Assembly: GCA_947172415.1 (NCBI GenBank)
Contig: OX359195.1
Span: 992,001 to 1,056,000, forward strand
Reading direction: 5' to 3'
Source of the DNA: Chondrosia reniformis
Lineage: Eukaryota; Porifera; Demospongiae; Chondrillida; Chondrillidae
DNA length: 64,000 bases
Shown here: positions 12,563 through 24,907 of the stretch, piece after piece
Position numbering within the stretch: the stretch's first letter is position 1
How the letters are laid out: every line of letters begins with the position of its first letter
Translations under genes and position numbers: made by a program
The notes under the pieces: model-generated
The model's input: the letters and a program-made list of their open reading frames with translations, nothing else
The model's database searches: none
Told to the model about the DNA's origin: nothing

Positions 12563-13025
12563 GACTGGTTGCTAGGAGACTGAGGGGAAATTAGAAAGTG
12601 GACTCCACCCATATGTGACTGGTTGGTAGAAGACTGCAGGGAAATTATAAGGTAGACTCCACCCATATGTGACTGGTTGCTAGGAGACTGAGGGGAAATT
12701 AGAAAGTGGACTCCACCCATATGTGACTGGTTGCTAGAAGACTGAGGGGGAATTAGAAGGTAGACTCCACCCATATGTGACTGGTTGCTAGGAGACTGAG
12801 GGGAAATTAAAAGGTAGACTCCACCCATATGTGACTGGTTGCTAGGAGACTGAGGGGAAATTAAAAGGTAGACTCCACCCATATGTGACTGGTTGCTAGG
12901 AGACTGAGGGGAAATTAAAAGGTAGACTCCACCCATATGTGACTGGTTGCTAGGAGACTGAGGGGAAATTAAAAGGTAGACTCCATCCATATGTGACTGG
13001 TTGCTAGGGGACTGAGGGGGAATTA
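12563..13025. repeat. 54-bp minisatellite between FNBP4-A and NLR-2 (about 8 copies)
   Basis: Tandem units contain gactggttgctaggagactg and ctccacccatatgtga with small variations. The period is 54 bp, a multiple of three, and the minus strand lacks stops, giving an uninterrupted reading of 18-residue repeats. It lies between two convergent genes. A homologous array sits at 58897-59306. Confidence 0.95.
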
Positions 13026-13316
13026 CTAAATAGCAGACCTATATATCATTTCTCTTTACAACTGACTCTCTTCTCTGGTAATTATTGATATCTTATACAA
13101 AATATTTGTTTCAAACAGGTTAATTAGTCACGAGTTCAAACAATAACAGTTTTTAAGAATAACAGTCTGTTTCACAAGTAACTATATGCCCCTGGAACAA
13201 AAAGAGAAGAATTACATATTCACAAGTTACATAATATAATGTATTCCTATAAATAACACAGTCCACATGTGACACTATTTGGATTGAAATTAGTAAATCT
13301 ACTGTTAATCAAACTA

Positions 13317-14085
13317 CGGTAGGTGTCAAAATAAACTTCCCATGCCCATACCGTTGCCGTGCAATGTTGGTTCTACGGTCAGACATTTTTAAAAAGACTG
13401 TGTAAACGTGTTTATAAAACGCTGCGTCTTTTAATCAGACAACGTTGTTTACATCGTTGGAAATTTTAGACAGTCTAAACAACGGGTTGCGTTTTAGTTT
13501 TTTTGTATTTAAAAAACTATATGCGCCCAGAAATACTTTCTCTTCTTATGCCATTCTTCTAATTCAAATGCCATTGAAGAATCATGATTGCTTGGAACAG
13601 CCTTAAAACTTCATAAGTGTTTAAGGTTATAGACCCATAGAGAATCATTGTGTTAAAATACGTACGTATATAGCTTGTAATGATTGCTTTGCTGTTGGGT
13701 TAGGGTTAGGGTAGAGAATCATATTCCTTTGGATGCTTACACATGCAGTTAAACTGCACAGCTTAAAGCTTGCAGATGGCATTTTCTTGGGTGTTTGTCA
13801 AGCTTTATGACGACTTTTACTAGTACAAGGTAGTTTCATAAGAAGCTACAGGTGTTGTTATTATGTCTAAGTGGCGTGGAATAGAGTTTAGGTACTGGTG
13901 CCCATTTAACTTACATTATTACTTAGCCAACGTTTATTCAGTGTTTTCTTAAGACGGCGTGTAAACTAACCTGAAAACGGTGCTAAAAAAAAAACGGTAT
14001 AAAAAGGTGTGAAAACTGCAAGGGCGTTTACGTAAAACCAACGTTGCACGGCAACGGTATGGGAAGTTTATTTTGACGCCTACCG
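13317..14085. mobile_element. MITE-2 (769 bp, TA target site) in the last NLR-2 intron
   Basis: Long inverted ends begin CGGTAGGTGTCAAAATAAAC, flanked by TA (13315-13316 and 14086-14087). NLR-4 has the uninterrupted site at about 59649 (aaac-TA-cctatt). There is no transposase. It shares the first bases CGGTAG..GTCAAAA with MITE-1, so both were probably moved by the same TA-targeting transposase. Confidence 0.9.
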
Positions 14086-17000
14086 TACCTATTACATGTA
14101 CAAACAGATGATGAAAGACATTCACTTACCAAACCAAAAAATGAGTTTCAATTTCTTGTTGACTTTTCTTACATTATCAATCACTTCCTGTTTAGGAGCA
14201 TATTCTTTGGATTTCATCACCAGCTCCAACTTTCTGAGATTTTGATTGGCTGCTGCTCCCTTTAGAATGCTCTCTGCAACATTCTTCCAGTTTATTTTAC
14301 ACCATCTACTATCAACTTGCAACCTCTCTAGTGTAGTGTTCTCCTTGACAGCTTGTTCAATTGATGTCAAGACATCTTCTTCAGTGACATCCTGGATATT
14401 CTGTACAAGTGTATCCAGAACAATTAAATACATGTACTACAATATGAAGTGATTACCTAATCTAAAACACTCAGAGGCCATAGACTGGAACAAGCTAGTC
14501 AAATAAACCTAAACTTTGCAATAAACAGACTGGATATACCTTTAATAAGTAAGGGAAAGTAATATTTACTAGTGATAGGCAGTCAAGTGTACCTCAGACT
14601 GGTCTACGTAAGTCCTGATGGTGAGTTCTTTCAATGAAGTGTTGTCACGTAGACATCCAATAATATTAGCTATGTCCCTCGATGTGATATCATAGGAGTA
14701 ACCAAGATTCTTCAATCCACTTTGTAATAGTTGCACAAGTAATGCTCCATTTCCTGTCAGTTGAAGGAACCAATCAGATTACAGTACATTAACACACTGC
14801 AAATTATATTTAATGCTTATGTATTAGTTTGAAATGTTGCAGAGAGAGGCCATACATTGGCTACTAATCACTTGAAAGGGACACTTTACTGAACACAACC
14901 ATTCTATTGAGATGACTGTATAGAGTACATGATCCTCATAGTTGATGAAATTTATTAAGTCCATAGGCAATATATAAAGTTATAAAACCTACCTTCAAAG
15001 TCACCTCCTCCCAGTTCAACTTGTTCCAATGAAGGATTCTTGATCATTCCCTTTAATATACTGGAGGTCAGTGTTTGATGTCCAGCTCTCATGGTGACCT
15101 TCCTGAGTGTCCTGCACTGTCCAACTCCACATTCAACAAGATCAGTGAGACCTTCCTGTATACACCACACATAACAGAGATGTGATATACACATGGGAAT
15201 ACACTATACAAAAGTGTCAGCTGAAATATCCCCTCACAATTGAGTGGATATAACAATAAAATGTCTTCTCAGAACAAGGTTAGCTGACATGATGTAAACA
15301 TTGTGTGGATGGAATAACTACATGGAAATGAGACAACACTCCCAGTCTTTACATACCAGTTGATCTGAGAGAACAGTGAATGAGCGGCACTCTCTAATAA
15401 TCAAATGGATTGTACTGGTCAGAAGGATTGACCTTTTGAACTAATTTGCACCACACAAGATACATCTCTCTTAGCAATTGAGCACTTTCACTGATAAACA
15501 ATACAGTTATTACATAACTTTTGTAGAAGAACATTATTTGGACCAACTATGGGATAGCCATAAGACTGCTACACATTATCAATTAAACAGGAGTAACAAA
15601 GTGAACCCTCTAAAGATAAGTTAGTTATGTCCATATACTTGAGAAGCAATACTAGTCAGTAGCTTCTGCACAGCCTTTCACAGATCCTGTCTACATACAC
15701 TTGGAACTCATTTCAGATACACACACAAGGGCTATGTAGCTATGAGGAGATATAGTGTTAGGTGTGTATGGGCCAGAGTGGTGAATGGGGAGAGTGAAGT
15801 GGAGAAGATAATATTCTATATTGTCATCATCACACTCACAGGTAATGAAGTGCTGTACAGATCAAACGCAAACTCTTCTATTTCACTGCTTCTAAGACAG
15901 TCAAACACTTCACAAAATTGTGGCTCTCCCTCCATCCCCCTGAGACAAAGTGTCTTTAGTGAGCTCTTCTTCATACAACTCACAACACATGGTAGTAACT
16001 CTACACAATCAGGATCTACAAAAAGTTACAAAATATACTACATACAATCACACACCACCAGGTTATCAGGACTAGACCTCATATTGACAAGTTAATAAGT
16101 TATAACAACTTTACTACAATATTCACACAAAATGTATAAAAACATTCATAAGAGATCAATAAACTTGAGTATTTTGATAACAATACACTTACATGAGCAT
16201 TCAGAAAAGTCAACATTTACTTTCTTCATGTTTAGTTTGTCTTTGATACCAAACAAGAACACTTTCATCAAATTCACACTACACCTCCAACCTAATGTCA
16301 CATCTTCCAGACTGGGGTGCCTCCTAATGCACTACAGTATAAAGACGTTGATGGATCACTCAAGAATAACAATATATACAAGTGCTTATCTAAATAGAGA
16401 ATTACTACACATAAAGACATATCTCAACATTCACACTTAACACTGCACACAAGTGTCATACAGTGAGATCTCATGTGACCGGCAACCAATCACATGTAGT
16501 GACTACAGCTGATTATAGAGTTGTCCCATAGCTGCATTCACTGGTTTGTGTCACATACATGATACACTATATAGCTGGATAGAATATGAACACATTTCAG
16601 TGGAATGGAACAAATATAAAGTGACCACTGACCAAATACAATATTCACCATTATTAACTTTCTATAAAGATTCACTTTCTCAACTAAAATATTAGCTGTT
16701 CTGTATAGAGGTTTTACGGTTCTTTACACTTGTATGTATTCCACAGCTCACATTGACACTGGCATCAGTATCATCACCTTCATAATCACATTTAATCATC
16801 TCCATGGTAACCAATTGTGGTAGGTTGTCAAGTAAGACCTTTAAATCTTCATGTGTAAAGTTGACACTCTCCAGACTAAGAGCTTTCAACTGACGACAAG
16901 AAACTACTGAGCTCATTAGCACACTTGCCTTCACATTCTCATCTACATAGCAACAAGAAAGGATATAGTTTGTGGTATCATTTAAAGTTAGCAACCTCAC

Positions 17001-17329
17001 AACTCATGACTTGTGCAGTGAATGACAACACAAGTGACTCAGACTTGTGCAGTATGTACACACACTAGTGACTGTCACATGTGACTATATTTAGATGATC
17101 ACTCTCAATGATATTCACACAATACTAACAAGAAGATATTACATTCCATTGACATACACAGTTGACATGACTCACTATCGAAATGTATCGCAAGGTGTTC
17201 AAGTGTCTTTGAATGAAATGAAACAATGTCAGACATCGCTGAAATGTAATCTCTTCTCACTGGAGGGCTATACACCTGTAAAATGTACCATGTATATTAA
17301 ACAGTACTACTATGTATATGTAGTAGTTA

Positions 17330-17411
17330 TACCACACTCAAGTGTGATGTATAAGTGATATCTGCTGGAGACTGAAGGTCCAGGGCGGATATCACTTAGT
17401 TGAGTGTGGTA
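17330..17411. repeat. Short hairpin next to the Tigger insertion
   Basis: Inverted arms accacactcaa and ttgagtgtggt, with inner arms aagtgatatc and gatatcactt, fold on themselves about 10 bp upstream of the Tigger element. Sequence resembling the left arm (caagtgtga..tataag) recurs in direct orientation near 19385, on the other side of the Tigger. The Tigger may therefore be nested in an older repeat. Confidence 0.55.
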
Positions 17412-17422
17412 CAATTAATATA

Positions 17423-19309
17423 CAGTAGAATCTCGTTAACACGAAATCGGTTAATGTGAAAAATCGCTTAATACGAAAGTTTTAATTGGTCCCTATATTT
17501 GTGCTATACTTCCCCATACATTATTATCTTTTTATTACGAAATTTGATAACACGAAAAATCGTTTAACGTGAAAGAAATGGGCGCGCGCAAGGGGTTAAA
17601 ATCATTTAATACGAAATTTAATTATGGCGGCTAAGCAGAAATCGTTAAGCAGTAAAAAAAGGTGCAGATATTGAAGGCTATCGAACAAAGCAGTGGTCAG
17701 CATGGTGCAAAAGGTAGGATTGCAAAGGAATTCTGCATTGCCAATTCAACTTTATCTGACATTATCAAGGACAAGACCTGTATCTTACACGCTTTTGAAT
17801 CATCAACATTCAAGCCAAAAAGGAAGCGTCTACGGATGGCAAAATTTGAAGAGGTAGAGGACGCTTTGTTGCTTTGGTTTAAGGCTATTCACGGCAAAAT
17901 TGTACCCGTGAGTGGTGCTATTCTCCAAGCAAAGGCAAGCGAATTGGCAGGACAATTAGGCATGGACAATTTCCAATGTAGCTATGGATGGTTGCAACGA
18001 TTTAAGAAAAGACATGGAATTGTCATAAAGCATATGTGTGGAGAAAGTGCCTCAGTTTCAGATACATTAGTAGATAACTGGCTTACCTCAAATATTCCTA
18101 CACTTTTAAGTGGATATGAAGCAAGAAACATTTACAATGCTGACGAAACAGGTCTTTTCTTCAGACTACTGCCAGATAAAACACTGATCTTCAAGAAAGA
18201 ATCTTGCCATGGAGGTAAACATAGTAAAGAAAGAATAACAGTTCTTGTTGGTGCCAATGTAGAAGGTGAAAAGCTCCCTCTTCTTGTTATTGGAAAATGT
18301 AAGAATCCAAGGTGCTTCAAAAATGTCAAGTCATTTCCAGTACAATACACAAGTAGCAGTAAGGCATGGATGAACAGTAGCATCTTTGAGTCCTGGCTGC
18401 GTAAATTGGACCTTAAATTTCGCCAAGAAAAACGATCAATCCTTCTTTTCCTTGATAATTGCCCAGCACATCCCATTATTGATGGACTAACAAACATCAA
18501 GGTAGCTTTCCTTCCTCCCAACAGCACATCAAAGCTCCAGCCAATGGACCAAGGCATAATTAGGTCACTCAAAGCTCATTATAGGAAGAAGTTGTTGTCA
18601 AAATTAATTTCAGCCTTGGACAAGAATGAAATTTTTAAGGTAAATCTGCTAGATGCCCTGCATATGATCAATGCGAAGTCACAGTAACTATGGTGAAAAA
18701 CGTGTTTTCTGAAAGCAGGAATGTTTCCTTGTCAAGATAGTCTCAATAATACCACTGAAGTAGAAGAATCCTCTGATCAACAGCTGCCAGTTGTTTCAGA
18801 GATTGAAGAACATGCTTGATGTTGAGGTCATGCCAGAAGAATACATCAATGCATATGAAAGATTAGAAACCACAGGAGAACTTACAAATGAAGAAATTGT
18901 AGCACAAGTACAGTCCAACTCCAAGGAAGCAGCAGAAATTAGTGATGATGAATCACCATCACCAGGATCTCAGGTAACCTTGTCTGAGGCCCAAGCTTGT
19001 ATTCTTAAACTGAGACATTTTTTTCAAAAATCAAGAAGATACATCAAGCTACTTTGCTAGCATAGACAATATAGAGAGGTATATAGAACAACAGAGAGTA
19101 CACTGTAAACAAAGCAAACTCACAGACTTTTTTTCAGCCTAACAATAAGTAATCCATTATAAAACTCTTATAATAAGCCTCTTATAAATTTTATTACTAT
19201 TTCTATGTACATTGTACTTCTCTTTAAGCATTATACTATTAACACGAAATACTTTTAACACGAAATTTGTAGGCAGTCCCTTGGATTTCGTGTTAACGAG
19301 ATTCTACTG
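17423..19309 (+). mobile_element. Tigger/pogo DNA transposon (1887 bp)
   Basis: Perfect 26-bp terminal inverted repeats begin CAGTAGAATCTCGTTAACAC, with TA duplications at 17421-17422 and 19310-19311. That is the signature of the pogo/Tigger branch of Tc1/mariner. Homologous introns in NLR-1 and NLR-4 lack it. The ends are intact, so a helper transposase could still move it, but its own gene is broken. Confidence 0.95.
17624..19058 (+). pseudogene. Tigger-like transposase, frameshifted
   Basis: Pogo-family transposase: an N-terminal helix-turn-helix and CENP-B-type DNA-binding region (FCIANSTLSDIIKDK; YGWLQRFKKRHGI) followed by a DDE catalytic core. The catalytic acidic residues sit in YNADETGLF, LLFLDNCPAHP and LQPMDQGI, the pogo DDD pattern. 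The expected start ATG at 17624 reads MAAKQKSLSS and then shifts frame in an A-rich run near 17652. The main open stretch is 17662-18687. Stops interrupt the C-terminal part at 18685 and just after, and the remainder continues in pieces to about 19058. Non-functional as it stands. Confidence 0.9.
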
Positions 19310-22300
19310 TATATGTATGATTGTAAAGGTGATGATAAGTAAACAGGAGTAGGCCTACTGGTGATATAACATTTATCACTAGTTCAAGTGTGAAATATAA
19401 GGTTTATAACACCCTATAACACCCGGATATCACCCGGTTGCCCCGGTAACGTGATATATACTTACATAAATGTACTGTAGGTATACATTTACAAAACAAC
19501 AAAAAAGAGAAAAAAGCTACACTTCTGGGTTGGACTGCAAACTTACCCTTCCATCTTGAAAGGTCAGTTTATTTAGTGAACTTTGCAACTTTAGAAAGTC
19601 TTGAAGTACAACAGACATTATCTCTCTCTCCCAGAAAACTATAGAAGGAAAGTAATGAGTGTCATCAGTCAAGTTGAATATTCACACTTCAAAGATAATC
19701 ACAAGCTTAAGATATTAGGAGCAATTAATACACACTGTACTGGATCTGATAACTTTGTAACTTCTTCTATAAAAGGCATGTCAACAGTCTACAAATATGT
19801 TTCTTAACTTACAATATCAACTCACTATCAATTGTGACTTCTTCCAAATATGTCACCTTTTCAGATATTTGCTGAAAAAAAGAATCGATTGAATGACTTG
19901 GATCCCTAAATGAAAGTCGTTTGATGTGTCTGCTGATGGTCATCAGGTAAGCTAAACTGTTGAGCTGTTGGGGACTAAGCTGATCAATGTCAGCATGACT
20001 GCAACATTCCATGAACCTTCGACACAGCTCTTCATTTCTGCTCTCTGCTACTGCTGTAGCAATCTCAGTGAAAAGGGTCCCTTCAGCAAACCTGTGATCA
20101 TTGGTAAACGCAAGAGGCTCAAACAAGAGGTCTCTCACAGCATCATTCTCTAGTCCCCCTATGCCGCAGAAGAAAAGGAATGGCATCTCGTAGTTGGAGT
20201 CTGACAAGACAAATTCTCCATACTTGTTGTACCCAAGAACAATTCTCTCTTTCCAGAACTTTCCCTGTTCCTTAGCAGGTAACTGCTTGACTGCACAAGC
20301 TGCAAGAAATTCTTGAACTGTTCTGTGAAGAAAGTGGTACGATCCAGTGACTCCACCAAAGGCACTTCGATAAGAGATGCAGTTCATTAGACCAAAATGA
20401 TCATCTTATGACAGCTCCAGATGGTGGAAAATGTTGACATCTTTCAGCACACCATCCAAGGCAAGTTGACTCAGTTTGATCAAACGGGGACAGAGTCGCA
20501 GGACATCCTCAAGACTGCCAATTTCCATTTTCACTCCATTTTTCTCAAAGTGTCGCTTCACAGTGAGGCAGATGATGCTTTTAAATAGATCACTGATTGT
20601 ATCGGGAGGGGCATCAAGGACATCATTGACATAACATGTCATCAGCAGGATCAGAGGGATGAAGCACATGGTTTTGATTCGAGACAGGGTAGAGTTCAAC
20701 CTTTCTATTAATGCAGCTGCAGAATCAGATGACTCTCCGTAGTACTTTCTTATAAACTGCTCAATCTCTTCCTCTCCAAATCCACTCACCTCGATGCGTC
20801 TTTCTATCTTGTCATGTAGAGGGGCTGATGCTCGTGGTCGGGATGTGATGATGAAGGATGACTGGGGGAGGGTCTTGCCATTTATAATGTCTGCAACCAG
20901 AGATTTCTCCTGTAGCTTTTCAGGGAACTCATCGTAGCCATCCATGATGAACAGTGTGTCCTTTCCCTTGTTGGCTGTGATGTACTGACTCAAAGTGGAC
21001 ACTTCTTCTTCATCAAGACTTGCCCCAACATCACTGGTACAGCTACGAACTAGGTCCTCTACACTCAGTGTGGTATGGGCAGGGAGACCTCGGAGTACTA
21101 CTCGAATGACTAGCTTGTATTCACTGGCAAATGTACTCTCAGCAAACTTGGAGCACAGATGTTTGGTCAGAGTGGACTTGCCTATACCAGGCTCTCCTTC
21201 CAGCAGGATGCATTTCCTTGGAGGTCGCACAGGCTCATACTCCAAGATCTCCTGCAGGCCGATTGGTCCTCCCTTGAAAGGCTCTTGTGGTGTGGAAGAG
21301 GCGAGTTTCACAGCTGCAGTATCTTCTACTCTTCTCGGTTTCAGATAAGAGGGATTGACCAAGTGAAGTCTAACAAACCCCATCTCAGCTAGTTTCAGTA
21401 ACCAGTGATATGATATGATGGGACTTTGGTACACCTTCTTAAGATTGGTAAGAGCATTCTGTATATTAGGAAGATGGAGAATATTATATTAACTATTGTA
21501 TAAGTAGAAAGCATCAGTTCTAATATAAAACTACTTGAATAACTAAACATGTAACTTGTGAAATTGATAAAGATGTACATTTAACATGTAAAATATTATT
21601 GTGTTGTATTCCTCACAATACAATTACTAAGAATTAAACCAGGAAACTTATAGAAATACTATAAACTTATAGAAATAAATTCGCACAGACCTATTAGAAG
21701 GCTGTTAAAGAAGAGAACAATTTCCTCTAATGACTTGCTAGCTGCATGATGTAAATTATGACTTAAACTATACAAAATACAACTGGTTGCTATGAATACA
21801 CTTACTTCACTAAGACCAGTAGTAGCATCACTGTGAGGAGAGGTGGAGATAGGAAGATGTCTTCCCTGACCTGAAGATTCTGAAGGACCATGACATAAAG
21901 GTAACATTACGACCATGGTTATATGTATTTGAAAAAACTGTTGAAAGAATTTCTCATGTCATGCATATATGCTTGCTCTATGTAAACACTTGTGGTTTAT
22001 TACATTTTTAGTTGTGTGTATGTACTTTGTTTCCTCAGTTCTTCAGCCACACTTCTGCACCTGCTCTCCTCGAGTGCCTTACAGAGAACTGAAAGTGTCA
22101 CCGGTACAGCTCTGCCATCGAGGACTCCATTTCCATTGTACCAGTCCTGCAAACCATACATGAACCTCTTTGCTGGAGCTCCAGGAGTGTTGAGAGGGTA
22201 GGTTTGTTCAGCTTGGCTGAGCACTGCCTCACTGACCCCTAATCGTCTACAGATCCCATCCCAATGACTGACTGCTACAGATTCTGTCACATACTGGAGA

Positions 22301-22633
22301 TCTAGGATGGCTGGCTTCACTGGAGTGTCCCCTTCTACAGAGAATAACAGTATAAAAACATGAGTATGTATCATGTATAATGTATACTTATATAGAGAGC
22401 ATAAGACTCATATATATCTGTAAAATGGTAATGCTAAACTTTTAATGGTGACTCGTGTCCACCTTATAAACATTTTAAAAGCAGTATACTGACTGTACTT
22501 TATATGTGATATATTGACTATAGTGATTGTACTTTGTACTGGATTTGTGTGAAATGGTATATATAGCTACTGGTTTTCACAAGTATTCATTTACCATACT
22601 GCAGTACTTGAATATTTTAATAAGTTTTAAGTT

Positions 22634-22758
22634 TGACTGACTTGTGATGGTTGCTGTCTTGTCTGCAGTTTGACTGACTTGTGGTTCTGTCTGGTCTGCA
22701 GTTTGACTGACTTGTGGTTCTGTCTGGTCTGCAGTTTGACTGACTTGTGGTTCTGTCT
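22634..22758 (-). repeat. 33-bp coding VNTR in NLR-2 (about 4 copies)
   Basis: Same SQTADQTEPQV repeat as in NLR-1 but shorter, showing copy-number change between paralogues within coding sequence. Confidence 0.9.
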
Positions 22759-23448
22759 GAGATAACTCTGATGACTCACATTCTCCTAATAAAGTAAAGA
22801 ACATTCTATTCATTTCACTGGCACTTCTCCTTTTTACATTCTCAAATAAAAATGGCGGTTAGATAGTGGTCTGGCCTATGGAGAACCAACTCAGTATATA
22901 AGATCTATATAGTGGAACTAGCTCTGTTCATTCTGCATGTTTATCACTATATGTGGAACTACGTATATGTGTACGTAGTTCTACGTACTGACACTACAGT
23001 GGTTAAATTGGTAAAACTGACATTCACTCTCACATTCACATTGAACGTATGGTTCCATAACTATTACATACAGACATGAAGGAATGAACTGGACCAATTT
23101 GGATGCAAACAGTAAAGTCATAGTATTAAGAGGTTATCATTGTCAGTCATATATCTGGTCTGATCAATCAGTAGTCGAACAGCACAATCGACAGTCAGTC
23201 GATGGCTATATCCTGACTAGAATGTACTTAATTTAACTATCCTTAGCCTCTTGATGTAGAAAAGCGGTGCATGGATTAGATTATAAGTTGGAGACACAAG
23301 TGAATGTCTAGAATATTCTTTATGTTTCCTTAGCTCTCTAGCTAGATAGGAAAGTAATGGTTTAGTGTAATCGCTCACTTTCAGCTTGCTCCTCCTCTAA
23401 ACGAGGTGTCACTGGTGAAGGACGTACAAAATCTAGCACATTTCCCAT

Positions 23449-24907
23449 AACTATAACATAAAGAAGTGAGAACACGAGTAAAGTAAATAAAGATCAGGTT
23501 ATATATATAGTTAACCACCCACACTCTACTGAGTAGCAGTCCATTTACAAACATTACTTATATCCAAGCTTGTCTCAGATTAGAACAGTTTGTCAAATAA
23601 ACTTTTAGAGATCGGTCGCGCAACTGGTACGTGTAGCTACGTGTTATGAATGGAACGTTTAGCTACTATTCGATTTACACGCAGAACTATCTATTAAGCT
23701 TTGAAACCAATTGTTAACTGTCGAATGGAATGATTGGTCTAATTTCGTTTCTACAGTCAAAATGGCTACCTGATTGGACTAGAATGTACTTGATTCAACT
23801 AACCTTCAACTCAACCAAAACGAGATCTCGTCCTTGCGAACAGAGACACGCCAATGTTCAGTTCAGGATATAAGAAGACGATGTCTAAGAATGTCAAGTC
23901 AGAGACCTTATTCGACGATTATACGTACATACAGTCTACTACAGGTGGAAGGGCGTCGGCCTACTTGCGGGGGGGCGTAGACACGGGGATGCCCCTCGGC
24001 TGACCGCAAAAGCATATACAGTACACAATTGTGTACTGTATATGCTTTGAGGTCATGACCTCAAAGCATATAGGGACAAGATGAGTACGTGGAGGTAGGA
24101 ACAGACGTAAACATCAGCAACTGGAGCATTAGTTGAGAGTTTCCTAAAGTAAACAGACGAAGTTGGCGCTAGTGTTTGGTTTCGGGTCTTCTTCACTGAG
24201 GGCGGGATATGCTGGAAGAAGATATGCCTCAACAGTTAGCTACTCGCATTATTTACATATATATGTCACGTGACTTGGAGCAGTAGTGGCTGGTCTGAAC
24301 CAAGTATACATTATGCACGAGTTCTCTTCTCCAAAATTATTTCTTTCTTTCTGTAATATATAATATTACTGTATTTATACGCTCTATGTAGACATATTAC
24401 ATATTGGTTGGTATACTTGTGTGTATACAAATATACTGTATTAGTCTTTAAGGGTTAAAGGTATTGATAATAAATGTGGAAATGAGTTGGGTCTTGAGTA
24501 TCGGCTTGTTCTGATAAGAGAATCACCACTAATTAGTGAATGAAGATTACAACTATTTTGTAGTTAGTATAAGAGGAAAACATGAAGGAAGCATTACTAT
24601 GACAATTGTAGCTTACCTTGTCCATGTAAGTGAAAAGTATATCCACTGTATTCTTCAAAGAGCCAGTTACTAAGCAACTGTTGCCATGGAAGCTTCTGAA
24701 AGTGTGTCATTAAAATCATTATTTTTCTTATTGCCTAAGACTGTTAAGTATGTGTGTACTGGAGGGGAATGACTCTGAATAGAGCAGAATTATCTATTCA
24801 AGCACCAATGCTCGCTGCTACTTCTCTGAAGTGGAGCAGTAGTTGCTCTTTGATATTTTTACTTGTTTTTTAAAGCAATGTTTCTCTTGTACGTATCTCA
24901 ACTGTAG
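23449..24907. promoter_or_regulatory. Divergent intergenic region, NLR-2 / FNBP4-B
   Basis: Counterpart of 7234-8619 and strongly similar to it. It differs by a palindromic insertion at 24007-24060. A possible FNBP4-B first exon is the 16-base stretch 24686-24701 (MEASE, then gtgtgt donor). It would keep the frame with the exon at 24908, but the donor is weak. No other gene is seen. Confidence 0.45.
24009..24048. repeat. Perfect 40-bp palindrome in the unit-2 divergent region
   Basis: The left arm aaagcatatacagtacacaa is followed directly by its exact complement. A second small palindrome, tgaggtcatgacctca, follows at once. Unit 1 has plain gacctcaaagc here, so the palindromic block is an insertion specific to unit 2. 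Confidence 0.9.

Larger units (their letters stand above)
13172..23448 (-). pseudogene. NLR-2: Death-NACHT-LRR receptor with two lesions
   Basis: Same layout as NLR-1 and complete from start to stop. Exons: 23379-23448 (MGNVLDF), 22595-22785 (33-bp repeats), 22026-22334 (Death), 21806-21870 (linker), 19826-21458 (NACHT, GEPGIGKST and DGYDEF), several LRR exons down to about 14.6 kb, 14130-14400 (NIQDVTEED to a donor) and 13172-13191 (GAYSYL, stop). Two lesions are visible. First, a 1-bp deletion at the end of exon 2 (TGCAGTATG against TGCATTCATG in NLR-1) puts the Death exon out of frame if the same splice sites are used. Second, TAA at 20406-20408 replaces codons in the SDEDDHFG stretch, with the same frame resuming afterwards. 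The last intron contains MITE-2 and another intron contains a Tigger element. A truncated product cannot be excluded, nor can assembly error. Confidence 0.75.

Noticed and set aside
12478..12990. Minus-strand 170-residue repeat ORF (and 58818-59273)
   Set aside because: Open only because the 54-bp minisatellite unit is stop-free and divisible by three. It lacks splice context or a non-repeat domain.
13696..13716. TTAGGG doublet as a telomeric tract
   Set aside because: Only two copies, inside a MITE.
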